From: Limanda limanda
Lineage: Eukaryota; Chordata; Actinopteri; Pleuronectiformes; Pleuronectidae
Direction: 5' to 3'
NCBI RefSeq assembly: GCF_963576545.1
Contig: NC_083655.1
Span: forward strand, 21,064,204-21,128,203
Length of the DNA stretch: 64,000 nt
The notes below the pieces were generated by a model. It had not been told where the DNA came from, did not search any database, and was given only the letters and a program-made list of their open reading frames with translations. The position numbers and the translations under genes were made by a program. Numbering within the stretch: position 1 is the first letter of the stretch; every line of letters begins with the position of its first letter. This document shows positions 10,136 through 19,982 of the stretch, in pieces.

Positions 10136-12214
10136 AAGGGGAAAAAGAAAATGATCAGAGCAGCACAAATGATTTCTTCACTTCCTCTATAAAAAGAATA
10201 AAAGAATAAAAAGGCGCAATTACCAAAGGGTACTCCCACTCTTTTTCCTTTTTTTTCTCACTCTATCAGTACATCACCCTGCCCCCCATCCTTGTCTTAT
10301 TTATCTTGCTCCATCAAGGTGGCAGCGCTTTCTTTTGTCCAGCCTGAATGTCAAAGGTCAGGCCGGTGATCAAGCCAGTAATTAGACAGACCTGGAAAGA
10401 GGAGCTACATCACTGCATGTCACCCTCTTCAAATGAACAGCCAGGGAGCCATGTGTTCCCTTCATACCAAGCCACACATAAAGCCAGTGCCTCTTTTCAT
10501 TTAAGAAGAAAACGAGACGAGAACAGCGAGGTGGCTTGCCTTTATTCCTGCCCTTAATCCACTACTAGGGGCTTCTAAGCCTATTAGTGTCTGGAAACTT
10601 TAAGACAGAGGCTAAAAGAAGTGAGACCTCAGAGAAATGAGGGTAGGTTTTTCATGTTGTGTGCTTTCATCTCTTTCTTTATCTTTTACACAGGGGGTAG
10701 ATGCAATAACGTAAATACCTGGGAAATACAATGCAATAGAATACAATAGACCAAATTTTCTGAAATGTCTAATGTTCACTTTTTGTCACAGTATGAAAAG
10801 GTCATTACACATAAATATCCAGTGAGGCATTATGATTTTTTTTAAACCAAAAACTGAAAAACGAAAGAAAAAAGGATCCTGCCCTCGGCCCAAAGGACAC
10901 CAGAGTTTGGATTGAATGAATTATGCAATGGGATAGATGAAAAGATTCATGCCATTTGCCTAACTCGCTTGAGTTAAAACATTAGCTTGATGCGATTTTA
11001 GGAAAGCCAATCAGTGTTGAGAATGACACTCATTGCAGACAGTTACTGGCATAAATTCGAGCTAGCAGCTCATCAAACTGACCAGTGGTCCGGCATTCTG
11101 GAAACGACACTCATCTGGCTGCAGCTCCTAGAGAAGACAGAAATTCCCAGAGCTGTGAATGCTGACAGATTGTCTTGTGGACCCACGCTGCTGACTTCTC
11201 CAGTGTTTCTATAACAGGTACAATGAAGCAATCGCAGTCACTTCAGCTAGTAGTCCTCCTCTTTTCCAGAGGAAAATAGGTGAGTATTTGAAGATTCAAT
11301 CATGTTGCTCTGTTGACAGCCAAAGCTTATTTTTAAGGATCAAGTAATTGTTTTTCTCCTGAGTTTGACAAGAACAAGAGCAAAAACATGAATACAAACA
11401 ATAGCAAATTAAAGGGACACATATATGCAGGGGCTGGGGTTGTCCTCTGGCATTAAATGTTAATATCTACCTTGGACTTTATCCAGCTGACCGCTTTTTA
11501 TGGAGCTACACTTGTTCCATCAATACAAAAATACAGAAAAATTAACAGAACTAGGCCACCTGTATATTAATGTGATAAATATTGCCATTTACCCAGGCTA
11601 ATCATCGTAAATCAGTATTAATAAGCTAGGTAAGACCGTTTTTAACAATGGTCAGGTTTCCATTATCTAACATATCTAGTGGGACTATTGCAACTCTAAC
11701 TCTGGTTTCGATCAGGTCTTAGTTAAATGTAGTCAATATAACGTTAAAAACGATAGTTAAGAATAGCTAGACATTTTAAGCACTGTAAGCTGTAAAAGCT
11801 CCTGTATCTTGTTCTTTGTAGTTACAACTTATTTTATTCACCTTGAAAACTGACTCAAAACATTTTGAAAAGTTGAAACAAAGTAAATTAGGCAGTTCAG
11901 TTAAATCTGGGATATCTACTGTGTTGTAAAGCTATGGTCAAGTACCACAGTTTCAGTGACATCACCATTCCAGATGGAAGAGTTTCCAGTACCACAGAAC
12001 CATATAGTTAGCAATTGCAAGCATACAGCTCCAGTAACTTATTGTACATATTACTAATCATGCAAACAGTAGTATTACATTTATATATACTATTGAAGTG
12101 GGTACAATATTCACATTCAGTGTTTAACTGTTGGGGTTTGCTAACAGTAGCAGCTAGTACCATCATCATCTGATACCTAGGTAAAAATAACACTTGTTAT
12201 GGTTGTATATATAT
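10136..12214. other. Unassigned stretch, no gene seen
   Basis: No recognisable coding motif on either strand. There is a purine-rich run near 10190-10230. Frames here are under 90 codons and show no family signature. Nothing indicates a transposon terminus. Confidence 0.35.
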
Positions 12215-12240
12215 AGTGTGTGTGTGTGTGTGTGTGTGTG
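12215..12240. repeat. (GT)n microsatellite
   Basis: About 13 uninterrupted GT units following a short ATAT tract. Confidence 0.95.
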
Positions 12241-14481
12241 ATGAATAGGTGCGCACAACAGCCAGAGCCCTATGCTAAGCAATATTAGGTTACAAAGACA
12301 TGAAAAACTTTAGGAGTGGTGCGTGGCCAGGGACTTGTGAATATCCAGACTATAGCCCATTATCTGTTCCTAGGCAACTCCAGAAAGGGGTCTAGCTGCT
12401 CTCCAAGAGAACTGTGTCATTTTTGCTTATGGAAAGAAAATGTGTCACAGTTCCTGTGACCCTTGTGAGGAATGTTCCCATCCAACCAGGAGTTTTCCCA
12501 ACTGACCGATGCTTATAAGGGTTTGCAACTTGACCGAGGAATAAGTGTTGGCTGGAGTGATTTCCATCATGCCTGTGCTTGACTGAGTAGCATGTCAGAT
12601 GACAGTGTGTTAAGTTTGCTAATTTGCTACAAAATGCATATGTTACTTTTAGTTAGTGTTTGTAATTTGTTCAGGAGATAGTGTTTGATGTGGTTAACAG
12701 TCATTTCTGTGCTGGTTAATGTAACTGTTAGTGAAGTGGCTGTATTTGTTGTCATCGTGTTTTGGTTGGGGACTTAAGGAACTCCTCCTTAGAGGTATTC
12801 CCAAAAGATTCATCCATCCAGGATTTTGTTGGTATTTTTTGCGTTTGTTGCAGCAAAAAAATGCCTGATTTCACAGCAGCTTTTACAAGTGTGATGAGTG
12901 TTAGAATGAAGCAATTACAAGTATTTTGGGGGATAAAGCTTTCACATCATGTTTATGAATGTAATTTGATTATTGATTCCGAAACTAATGACTTTTCATC
13001 AGATTGTGTCACCTGCCTGTCTGAACTAACCTATTGTTTTTTGTCACTCAGCCAGCACTCACCACCGTCCTCTCAGTCAGCACACAAAGATGCTCTGCCC
13101 TGGACTCTCCTCAGACACAAAATTCTGAGTATACTTAGTTTGTAGGTGTCAATCTGTTTTTTGTAACATTCTGCAATATCCCTTGGTAAGCACACTAGAG
13201 TTCTGTAGTAAAGAGTGTGTTGTGCAATTTAGGCTGGTGTGTATATGTGAGCGTGTGTGTGTCTGTGTGGCAGGGCAAGAGAGCAAGTACGGCTAGGAGA
13301 AAATATTTTCTTCATTTAAGAAAAATATTGATCATATGTGGTGATCAGTGTTTATATTGTGGCAGAGGTTAAAAATAAATTAACATTTAAACTGAGCAGT
13401 CATCTATGTCGATGAGTGTGCCTGCGTGCCAACTCAAGAGAGAGACAGAGAAAACAGTCAAGCACAGTCAGGATAGACTGCATGAATGAACTAATACATA
13501 CATATAATTAGGTATAATAAATAATAATTTATTATAATGTATAATTAATAAGCCGAATGGATTCATGTATATAGTTGAGGTGTACAGATGTACACAGTGA
13601 GGTATATGGTGACCAAATTGCATGACTCTAAGGCAGCACTAGTTCTTTTAAAAGGTTTAAAAGTTGAACTAGCTCTGAAACTTGGATTAGCACTGTCCTG
13701 GCACAGCATGAGCTTAGTCTAGTTCCTGGCTAGCTCACATACGTTTAGAATGAACATATTGCACTGTCTGAAATTTATGTCTCCTTAAAACACAAAATAA
13801 ATCTCAAAAGCATGGAGATCATTTAAATGAAAGTTTTGAGTTACAATAGATTTCTACTTCCTTTCAGTATCAGCCCTTTTGCAAAGTTTTTTATGACTTC
13901 TGCATTCATTTAATCAAATAAGAGTAGCTGCACAACGTTCCAAGTTTGACAAGACTGATGGATGTACCTCTATTGCTTTTGTTAAAGCTGATTAACACAG
14001 TTTGTAATTCAACTGGTGCCACTGTCCACTAGAGGGCCTGTCTCCTCATTCCTACTGATCATCACCTGGTCTCTCTGCCAGCGGGATGAATTATTGCCCT
14101 GGCCCTGCTCCTCAGTAGATTATGGTCATTTTGAACGGATGCGTTATTGTTGTTGTTGTTGCTGCTTTGGTGGTGAGCAATCTCCACTAAAAGGCCAGTG
14201 TTAGGACGATCAATATGTAGGGAGCACACTTGAAGGTCAGACGCTTTAATGAGAAGGCCGTAATTGCGAATATTCATCTTTTGAATGCCCACCTCTGAGA
14301 TGAGGTTATCAATTACGCATGCACACAGGCACGCACAAGTTCCCACATTCTTGAATTACAGAGGCAAGTTTAACATTACAGCTCCACTCACACTTAACTA
14401 GATATAAAATGCACAGACTTTATTGGAAACAACAGGATTTAGGTTTGGAATTAAACTGGGCAAGGCAGCATACATTCAGAC
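12241..14481. other. Unassigned stretch, no gene seen
   Basis: Contains minor GT-rich runs near 13220-13270, an AT-rich run near 13500-13550 and a short (TTG)n near 14145-14163. The 127-codon frame at 12762-13145 starts with TTG rather than ATG and has no domain. I see no transposon ends. Confidence 0.35.
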
Positions 14482-15246
14482 TAGGGCTGGGCAACGATTA
14501 AAAGTTTTAATCGCGATTAATCGCATGATTTCCCTGATTAATCACAATTAATCATATTTGTATACGTAAAATCCAATAATGAATTAAAAAGTAGTGTATA
14601 GCGCAATTTTATTTTCAATGTTCTGCCATATGAACGAAAGTGCCATAACATTTGTTGTGCAAACACTTTTAACATCAGCATTTAATACAGTAGCAGTTAA
14701 ATAAAATATTCAGTGTAAATCTCAACTTAACAATGTTATCAAAGCAAATACAAAATTAAAGCTCAATGCCACTGCCAGGGCATTAATGTTATCCTCTTTG
14801 TTATGAAAAATCTATACTCCTCCCTGCGTCTAACGTAGTCTGCCGAAACCTCGCTCCGCTCGCTGTTTCGTTGAGTGATTTGCTGACATCAACTGTGTGT
14901 TTTGCATTTAGGTGATATTTTAGACTGGTACTCCGGTGATAAGAAATTTCACCTTGGCAGTGGCTACAAATAACTTTGGTTCTGTCGACTCCGCCGTCTG
15001 GAAGAACTTTAAAATGAAAATGGCCATGTAAAAGCTCCGTACCCTTATCTATGGTTGTTTATCCGCCAATTATTTTCTTTTTTCCGGTTCCGCAGCAGTC
15101 AGCAACAGACATTTACAAATAAAAGCCTGACTTTCACAATAAAACAATAAATAATCAAACCTGAGTTAATGCGAGATAAAATAATTGTCTGAGTTAAATA
15201 AGTGATGAGTTAACTCGAAATTAACTAGTTAACTTGCCCAGCCCTA
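14482..15246 (-). mobile_element. hAT derivative with exact 8-bp target duplications
   Basis: Termini are TAGGGCTGGGCAACGATTA at the left and AACTTGCCCAGCCCTA at the right, an inverted pair. The direct repeat ATTCAGAC lies immediately outside both ends (14474-14481 and 15247-15254), the 8-bp duplication diagnostic of hAT transposition. At 765 bp it is far shorter than an autonomous hAT element (typically 2.5-4 kb), so it is an internal deletion derivative. It retains the transposase N-terminal BED zinc finger on the minus strand. Exact duplications imply a comparatively recent insertion. Confidence 0.93.
14801..15058 (-). pseudogene. BED zinc-finger fragment of a hAT transposase
   Basis: The minus-strand frame, open between stops at 15061-15059 and 14803-14801, encodes about 85 residues. 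It contains KVICSHCQGEISYHRSTSL followed by KYHLNAKHTVDVS. The spacing C-x2-C then H-x4-H is that of a BED-type zinc finger, the DNA-binding domain at the N-terminus of hAT transposases. A following RFRQTTLDAG resembles the 'RQ.TL' linker seen after BED fingers in this superfamily. No ATG begins the frame and the catalytic RNase H-like domain is absent, so no transposase activity is possible. It could at most supply a short DNA-binding peptide. Confidence 0.8.
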
Positions 15247-15254
15247 ATTCAGAC

Positions 15255-15639
15255 ATTTAGTTTATACAGATACAGTGCTAAATTCCTGAGTGAGGGTAAT
15301 TTTGTAAGTGCAATAGATTCATGATCAAGCCCCTTTATATTATAAAGAGCTCATAGCACCTTCATATCTCAATATATCACTTTGCTAAATGCAGGCTCAG
15401 TAGTTTGTAGTAGAGTGGGGGGCAGAACCTTCAGCTACCAGCCGCCTCTGTGGAGGAACTACACTGTAAAACAATATTCATATAATTTACGGTAAAGTAG
15501 CCCCACTGTAAACCAAGGGACAGAAACGTTGAGTGCATTCACATTTTCTTAAGATTTAACTGATTAGATAACTAGTTCATTATACTCACAAAGCAGTGTT
15601 CTTGCTGATCTTGAAAAAATCGGTGTGCCCATATATATG
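15255..15639. other. Unassigned, with a short MITE-like motif
   Basis: Near 15462-15515, ACACTGTAAAACAATATTCA and TTTACGGTAAAGTAGCC resemble the 'TTTACGGTAAA' motif of small fish MITEs, but no pair of ends can be delimited. Confidence 0.3.
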
Positions 15640-16330
15640 AAGGACAATCCATGGTGGAATGAATAAACAATATGAAAAAATAGTCATCCAGAGTAATAAG
15701 TCCAGACCTGCCTGAAGACGGTGCTCAAATTGGGACAGAGTCTAACACGGACATGATGTCCAAGATATTGGAACTTTATTGTCACTAGTTCTGCTTGATG
15801 ATAAATGTGACAAATATTCTCTATTGTGGCCAAGTGGGGACTGCACGCAGGACAGTCCAGCACCACCACCCTCTTCTTCTGCAGCCATGCATTTGTAATG
15901 TGCGCACAATGTGGTTTTGCATTGTCTTGTTGCAAAATGTACGAAAAGATGTCGTCTTGAAAGCAGCAGATGCTGCTCCAAGATCTCTATGTGTGTGGAG
16001 TACACAGAGTCCATTTCTTCCAAAAAAGACCTGAAATACTGACCCAGAAATACTGAAATACTGGCTCATACCTTTGAGCCCAGAGAAATCGACGGTGCTT
16101 CTGGACACGGTTACCATAAGATTTCCGTTTGGCACAGTAAAGTTTGATGATGTTATGCACCGTAATGGATGAAATCCAAATCCCTACCTATGCTTCTTTG
16201 AGGAACACTGTATTTAAACATTTCAATAATTCACTCACACATTTGTTGGCAATTTGGAGATCCTGGGCCCATCTTTACTCGTAAAGGACGAGACCTTTCC
16301 TGAATGCTGCTTTAGTATCTAAGTCTTTGG
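15640..16330 (-). pseudogene. Tc1-like transposase relic of a second lineage
   Basis: Minus-strand frames carry blocks of a Tc1-like transposase in order. Near 16140-16075: LYCAKRKSYGNR and QKHRRFLWAQ (N-terminal and linker region). Near 16040-15990: FFGRNGLCVLH. Near 15985-15950: EILEQHLLLSRRHLF. Then MQQDNAKPHCAHI with the second catalytic Asp, and CSPHLATIENI with the third acidic residue. Family pattern recalled: QQDNA.PH and SPDL.PIEN. The Asp of 'SPDL' is His here. The first 'SDES' motif is missing and frames change at least twice. Terminal inverted repeats are not recognisable. It is dead. Confidence 0.8.
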
Positions 16331-16733
16331 ACAGATCAAGAGGAGCTAGCTGGTCTTTTAATTAAGGAGCCATACCATGAAGAAAAGCGTTGAAAAGAGT
16401 CGGCTGGGTCCATGTAAGGCCAGTTCGTACTGTAAGGTTTCGTACCACAACTGGGACCCAATAGCACAACTCGCAGATAGAGTTCAGTTTTTAAAAAGAG
16501 GTGGTCTTTATTGCAAGGCAGGATTCGGTACACAAGGAGTCAAAGCCATCAGTACCGTTACTCTGGTGTTTTCCCTACTCTCTTTGTTCCCCCTCCTTTC
16601 CTCCTCCTTCCCTATGTGTGTGTATGGCCGTGGGCACGGTATCCACTCTGGCACCTGGCGTGAGATCCACACCAAAACCTCGGTCTTCTCTCAACTCGTC
16701 GCCAGATTGTATCAGTCACTCTAGTGCAGTGGT
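16331..16733. other. Unassigned, repeat-like but not identified
   Basis: Moderately GC-rich; includes a pyrimidine-rich run near 16580-16615 and the sequence GGTGGTCTTTATTGCAAGGC. It may be part of a retroelement 3' region, but I recognise no motif with confidence. Confidence 0.3.
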
Positions 16734-17059
16734 TCTCAAAGTGAGGGGCGCGACCCCTGGTGAGGCACGAACACTCTCCAGGGGGGGCGCGATGTCACAC
16801 ACGGAGAAAACAAATAAATGAAACGACTGCCGACCTGTCACTGGTTAGTGAAAGCTCCCTCAGTGGCGAAATGCAAGCGGCTGGACTGACAAACAAATCA
16901 AATACTGTTTTGTTCCTGATCCAACAATCAAAAGAGGAGTGTTATCATTTCAACGCGAGTTGCACGTACGCTTCTGAGTATAAAAGTAACCGTCAGCGCT
17001 CACCCTCACTGAGACGACACCCTGCAGAGTTTGTGCGATTGCTCTTGTTTCCTCTATCA
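16734..17059 (+). mobile_element. hAT (Charlie-like) 5' end, truncated
   Basis: Begins CAGTGGTTCTCAAAGTGAGG, the characteristic terminus of Charlie/ZBED-type hAT elements (recalled). It is followed by a G-rich GGGGCGCGACCCCTGG block. No opposite end (TTTGAGAACCACTG) occurs downstream, so the copy is truncated, probably where the TTAA-type repeat begins. A TATA-like TATAAAAG lies at 16978-16987, upstream of CpG-containing sequence, and may be the element's promoter. No coding motif is visible. Confidence 0.5.
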
Positions 17060-17187
17060 TTCAGGTATTCTGACTGAAACTCCAAAAGTATTTTGTAGAC
17101 TCAATCATTTCACCCACTCCACCATTGGCATAGGGGTGTGTAGATAATCATTGAATTTTATTTTCTGGGTGAACTATCCCTTTAAGG
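17060..17187 (-). repeat. TTAA-type teleost repeat (AGTTCACCC family), reversed copy
   Basis: On the minus strand it begins TTAAAGGGATAGTTCACCC, continues AGAAAATAAAATTCAATG and ATTATCTACACACCCCTATG, and ends near the AAATGATTGAG/CACAAAA region. The order matches copies at 30.93 kb and 8.4 kb. The TTAA at the outer edge fits a TTAA target duplication. Only the head, about 125 bp, is kept. Confidence 0.75.
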
Positions 17188-18949
17188 GACCTCCGTAATA
17201 GCTGACATGCAATCTAAGTAAAGGTAACACCAGCTGTATACACCATTAAACCTAATATGTACACCACACATTACCAGTAATAAGGTAAATTCTGTTTCAT
17301 TTTAAGAAATACATTCACAAAAAATCGATGCCAAAAAATGTATAGAAAAAAAAGAATTTAGTCAAAGGCTTCACAGCAGATAACCCAGGTACTCTGCAAC
17401 ACAGACTATTAATCTCTAGGACAAAAATTAGTTGGACCCACTAATCACAAAGAATAATTCCAGAGCATTAACACATCAAACATGGAGGTTTGGAAAGGAC
17501 ACTGCACTAAATAATAAAAATATTGATAGGGGAGCTAGAACAAGGTCAGTAAGTATCACATGACTCAAATTAGTCATTACAGGGCCTTTTAATTACATGT
17601 TTTTAATCCATTCTCTGTAAAACCTGAATCGTGTTTTTACGACATGCTGATGTAGTTTATTGGTGATGAAATTGTAATTTGTTTAGGTTAAATGGTTGTC
17701 ATGGATGTTTTGCTGAGCTTCTACATATTCTAATCAGGTATAGCGTGTGAATAATGACAAAAATTAATATTCTATATGCTTATGCATTGTGCCCGAGACC
17801 CAGTGGGTTTAGATTCCCTGCACAGCACTACCCACTTACCGTTACCTCTACCTCTTCCACATATGTGAATAAAGACATGAGCCGGATTATGTGTCACTAC
17901 TATTGCGGGTTTACTCTGCTGCATAAAACCTAGCCACTGGTTTAACATCTGGATTTGTTGGTTTCTGACAGTGCTACACATTTAACAATAACTCAAATTC
18001 ACTAAACATTCTGTGACAATCTGGAACAAATCCCAATTAAAAATAAGTGTATTGTCTCTGGCCCACAATCTACTGGCTTAGAAAAAACAATGGGCTGCAC
18101 CCAAACTTACTTGCAGCCTCTGACATAAAGTAACAAAGACGTAGCTGTGTCGATGTAGGCTACAACCAAATCTTATATAACAGAAATTGAAACTGCAAAA
18201 TGTCAAGGTTCTTTTTTATCACTACACAATTAGCATCATTTTAGCCTATAGCATTAGCTTTACCATCTAAAACTCTGCTAATCTATGTAAAATATATTAC
18301 TGACCTTTTGATATTGATATTTTACTGGCAAAGTAGCTGGTAACAGAAATGTAAAGCCTTGTAATATTTTAGGTAAATTAATTAATACACTGTCAACTGT
18401 AAAATAAGCAAAACAAATTGAGCATTAATTCCATTTTCTGTTTCGTTTTATGGGAAATTTTGTCACTGTCTCCTTATTCTACTGAAGAGAGGAGATGGCT
18501 TTCTGTGCAGGCTGTAATTGTGCCGTCAATACCTTGTCAACATGACTGATTTCCATTGTACTGAGAACAATGACAGCTGATAACAGCCTGTCTACAGTAC
18601 ATTAGAAATTCTGGCCAGGGTAAGACCGGCCTGACACTATTCTGAGCTGGACTGATGCTGTTTGCTATCGGACAAGACTGCACAGTTCACAGTTCAGTCT
18701 GGGTTAGCTTTAAAAGTTCAAAGTCGTGCATATAAATAACATTTAAAATAGTAAGGGGACAAAATGCCTTTAAAACAGAGTTAGGAGAGAAAGATCGGGA
18801 AAGAAAATAATCTTTCATGGTATACACTGGTTTAGAATAGTGGGTATGAAAACATTCACAGAAACCAGTGATTCAGTTTACCATAACCTTTACATTTTCT
18901 CTGGATACACAGACTTCCTTCCACACGAGAAACACATGCAGCTTGGAAA
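17188..18949. other. Unassigned stretch, no gene seen
   Basis: No recognisable coding frame, transposon end or microsatellite. The minus frame 17772-17981 has no family signature. Confidence 0.35.
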
Positions 18950-19180
18950 CGCGATCGTCCTCCGACCAGACGGTCGTCAATTCAATCCTAGTCTTCCTCA
19001 TCTGCTTGCTGAAGTGTCCTTTGGCAAGACGGTGAACCCCGAACAGCCCCTCATAGAAAAAAAGTGCCTGCTAATAGATGCATTTTATGAAAGTGTGTGA
19101 AAGGGTAAATTTCAAAACTACTGCGCTTTGAGTGGTCATCAAGACTAGAAAAGCACGATATAAATACAGGCCATTTACCA
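18950..19180 (+). repeat. tRNA-derived SINE, 'AAGCGCTTTGAGTGGTCA' family
   Basis: The tRNA-like head retains a degenerate B box (GTCAATTCAATCC). The body has GAAGTGTCCTTTGGCAAGAC followed by GTGAACCCCGAACAGCCCC. The tail has CTGCGCTTTGAGTGGTCATC, AAGACTAGAAAAGCACG and ATATAAATACAGGCCATTT. The reversed full-length copy at 20.5 kb shows a clear A box and B box, so pol III ancestry is supported there. Other copies in this window are at 39.3, 42.3, 61.0, 61.8 and 62.1 kb. Confidence 0.8.
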
Positions 19181-19191
19181 TAACACATCTG

Positions 19192-19320
19192 CAGTGGTGG
19201 GAAGTAGCGAAGTAGAAATACTTTTTTACTGTACTTTAGCAGATTTTTCACATATCTGTACTTTACTTGAATATTTATTGTCCTGACGACTTTTTACTTT
19301 TACTTGCTACATTTGAACAC
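19192..19320 (+). repeat. Dispersed 'CAGTGGTGGGAAGTA' teleost repeat fragment
   Basis: Begins CAGTGGTGGGAAGTAGCGAAG, then ACTTTACTTGAATATTTATTG and TTTTTACTTTTACTTGCTAC. It resembles the common fish repeat starting CAGTGGTGGAAAGTAACTAAG with the 'TACTTTACTTGAGTA' body. Only the head part is present; it stops before the rDNA-like segment. Confidence 0.6.
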
Positions 19321-19374
19321 AAATTTCTGTATTTTTTTCCGGTGCGAATATTTTCAAAACTCCCTCGTTACTTG

Positions 19375-19566
19375 AGCAGCGGAGGTTGGCGCAGCTTGCG
19401 CCTCTACGCACGGCGCACCGCTCTCTCGCTCACTCGCGTGCCCCCTCCCTCGGGAGATGTGCAGGTCTGGCAGCGTGTATGCTGTCGGGGGGGCAGCGCA
19501 AGACCCTAAGCGTCCGGAGGTTGGTCGGGCTGCCTTGGTCAACCGGGGTGGAGCAGGCTGTACCTG
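19375..19566 (-). other. ITS1-like segment of an rDNA fragment
   Basis: This GC-rich block, with CpG and G-runs, directly follows the 18S-like 3' end when read on the minus strand, where ITS1 should lie. ITS1 is poorly conserved, so the call rests on position and composition. Its far boundary (about 19375) is set only by the drop in GC content. Confidence 0.5.
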
Positions 19567-19709
19567 TAATGATCCCTCCGCAGGTTCACCATCAGAAACT
19601 TTGTTAAGAGTTTTCCTTCCTCTAGAATAGTCAAGTTTGATCGTCTTCTCGACGCTCCGCCAGGGCCGTGACCGACTCTGGAGGGGCCGATCCGAGGACC
19701 TCACTAAAC
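19567..19709 (-). pseudogene. 18S rRNA 3'-end fragment (rDNA pseudogene)
   Basis: Read in reverse, the sequence is the last ~143 nt of eukaryotic 18S rRNA. On the plus strand it shows TAATGATCCCTCCGCAGGTT, then CTCTAGAATAGTCAAGTTTG, ATCGTCTTCTCGACGCTCCG, CCAGGGCCGTGACCGACTC and GGGCCGATCCGAGGACCTCA, ending CTAAAC. These match the universally conserved 3' region (helices 44-45) except for scattered changes: CTTCCGC became CCTCCGC, and TACGGAAACCTTG became ATCAGAAACTTTG. The match stops at 19709. Only a short rDNA piece is here, with mutations at invariant sites, so it is not a functional rRNA gene. Confidence 0.88.
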
Positions 19710-19982
19710 ACCGGGTTCACACTGGACGCGTAAGAAGAGTTTGTGTCAGTACTTGTAGCAGAAAATGTTGGTTTATTTTCGGTTAACGGCTGTTCACGGG
19801 AATCTGCAGGCCCAAAAAACTGAAGGCCCGAAAAACAGGGACAGCTATATCTTTGGAAGTGCACCTTGCACAGCGTTCAAAACATGTGTGAGTCATCAAG
19901 GGACACTGGGAAAGTAGTGTAGACAAATTCTGCCCTCTAGCAGGGGCCCAAACTGGGGCCAGAAAGTCACTCAAATTGAAAT
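19710..19982. other. Unassigned stretch between rDNA fragment and hairpin array
   Basis: Starts ACCGGGTTCACACTGGACG directly at the rDNA breakpoint. No coding signature. Contains CCCGAAAAACAGGGACAG and CTGCCCTCTAGCAGGGGC, without evident periodicity. Confidence 0.35.

Noticed and set aside
9900..10170. 88-codon minus frame ending in a possible signal-like Leu/Phe stretch
   Set aside because: It overlaps the TIR of the 3-kb element and the antisense of the Tc1 'LWDVVE' block.
12762..13145. 127-codon plus-strand open frame
   Set aside because: It starts with TTG, has no domain or family pattern, and its composition matches AT-rich noncoding DNA.
15795..16034. 79-codon plus frame
   Set aside because: Antisense to the Tc1-like transposase blocks (QQDNAKPH, SPHLATIEN) on the minus strand.
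19354..19704. 116-codon minus frame over the GC-rich block
   Set aside because: It lies on the rDNA-derived 18S/ITS1 fragment; openness comes from GC-rich composition.
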